Source: Harmothoe impar (lineage: Eukaryota > Annelida > Polychaeta > Phyllodocida > Polynoidae). From it: 64,000 nt of DNA. The DNA lies in assembly GCA_947462335.1 (NCBI GenBank), contig OX381720.1, forward strand, positions 62,703,946 through 62,767,945, written 5' to 3'. Below are positions 63,049 through 64,000 of the stretch, piece by piece. Each line of letters starts with the position of its first letter. Within the stretch, counting starts at the first letter, position 1. Both the position numbers and the translations under genes were made by a program. The notes under the pieces are model-generated. The model was not told where the DNA came from and made no database searches. It was given only the letters and a program-made list of their open reading frames with translations.

Positions 63049-64000
63049 ACAATGTATATAGATGCTAACTCTAAACCCCATCTCCTTATCAGGCTCATCC
63101 CCTCTCCTCATACCTAGAACAAAGGTGCTGATAAGAAATTCTCCCATGATGCACTGCTCTGGAGTCGGGGCCTAACCACAATGCATTGCTCTGAGCCAAG
63201 ATGGCGGCCCCCATAGCCTAATGTGCTAGTCCCATATAGGCATATTGTACATTGACACCTGCTATGACTATATATGCTGGGACTATAAGATTAAAACATA
63301 AGGGAGTGACAGGTATACTGTAGGCCTACATCACTATGACTGTGTACGCTAAAACAGGTGAGACATAAATTCCGGTTTAAGGCCTTTATTGAACATTGAC
63401 ACCCACTCTGTCCATATAAGCTGGGACTGTAAGGACCAAAGGGACATGAGTTTCTGTCTGTTGAGTGGACTATTTCAAAAGTTGAGTGTCAGGCTGTATT
63501 TCACAAGGCCTGACATTCAACTCGTGAGATAACCCACTCAACAGACCAAAGCGGGTGCTTCCTATATTTATAATTTTCGCCTATTCTCATTTAGATCAGA
63601 ATTATGACATGGGGAGCCGAAAATGGCTTCTTTTACCACATACAAAACCGCTATCAATGACGTCACCGTGCCATGAAATACAAATATGGGTTAGGGCCTA
63701 GTCTTTAATACCAACTTGGTATCTCACAATTGTTGTTTTTTTGTTGTTTTTTTTACCTTGGGTAGGTCAAGTTTTTAGTGTTCCTTCACTCGTGTTTTCC
63801 TTCAAATCTCTGATATTGTAGCCTACTGGGACCAAAAGAATAAGATAGAGGCCTAGGCCTAGGCCTAAACGATGACAGTTGTTGTAAATTGTAAGGATAT
63901 TGCCCAGGTAGAAAAATATCATCATAAAAATCATGATTTCCGCGAAAAAACTATGATTAATCTAACATGATAAATCATGATATTTATTATGTCTTATTTC
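63049..64000. other. Upstream intron sequence of the CARD gene, with decayed minisatellite copies
   Basis: Diverged relatives of the 66-bp unit lie at about 63251-63295, 63340 and 63392-63436 (ATTGACACC..CTCTG..GCTGGGACTGTAAG). A hairpin with 12-bp outer arms (TCTGTTGAGTGG, 63457-63468 and 63534-63545) and nested GTGTCAGGC/GCCTGACA arms follows. No CARD first exon was found. Confidence 0.55.

Noticed and set aside
61967..63147. Three overlapping frames of 327-375 codons on the minus strand
   Set aside because: They translate the 66-bp minisatellite in all three frames. Only the last few codons belong to the real CARD exon.

Overview
The window is animal (metazoan) genomic DNA, most likely from a marine or aquatic invertebrate. 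Short coding exons carry GT/GC-AG splice sites, introns are long and AT-rich, and the DNA is packed with transposon relics. The protein families are sushi/CCP modules, fibrinogen-like domains, CARD and Death domains. I cannot name the species. A lophotrochozoan or invertebrate deuterostome would fit, but that is inference.

Host genes. (1) About 0.8-5.5 kb (+): the 3' part of gene A, with seven CCP exons followed by three exons of a fibrinogen-related domain (FReD). (2) 12.6-32.5 kb (+): gene B, a complete-looking paralogue with a signal-peptide exon, thirteen CCP exons and three FReD exons. Its CCP exons include three tandem copies of an a-b-c exon triplet. Both genes look like secreted multi-CCP lectins, a plan suited to pathogen recognition (inference). 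Degenerate FReD exons lie at 5.9 kb and 36.3 kb. (3) 62.1-58.0 kb (-): the 3' part of a gene encoding the end of a CARD, a long coiled coil and a disordered, PxxP-containing tail. Its upstream intron contains a 66-bp minisatellite that copies the intron-exon boundary about 15 times.

Mobile DNA. A complete 12.66-kb Polinton/Maverick-like element (E2, 41125-53785) has long terminal inverted repeats (TIRs) starting AGTAGTATAG and a perfect 6-bp target duplication, GGTAGA. It carries a broken protein-primed family B DNA polymerase and a low-complexity protein with a PC4/p15-like C-terminus, both on the minus strand. On the plus strand it carries an intact protein with two tandem Death domains. 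I see no capsid, ATPase, protease or integrase. Two CACTA-like elements of one family are nested inside it in opposite orientation, each with a 3-bp target duplication; one splits the polymerase. A second, partly assembled relative (E1, 200-N gap to 21689) sits in intron 2 of gene B. It has the same terminus, an unrecognised protein and an inverted partial duplication. Sequence left of the gap runs through the insertion site, so the scaffold seems to join an empty allele to an occupied one.

The rest is intergenic or intronic: solo-LTR-like promoters, MITE-like and long-TIR elements, tRNA-derived inverted repeats, a LINE reverse transcriptase fragment, polypurine/polypyrimidine tracts, a palindromic 21-bp satellite and several perfect hairpins. 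Exon boundaries were read by eye from splice signals, phase and homology between paralogous exons; no alignment or database search was run.
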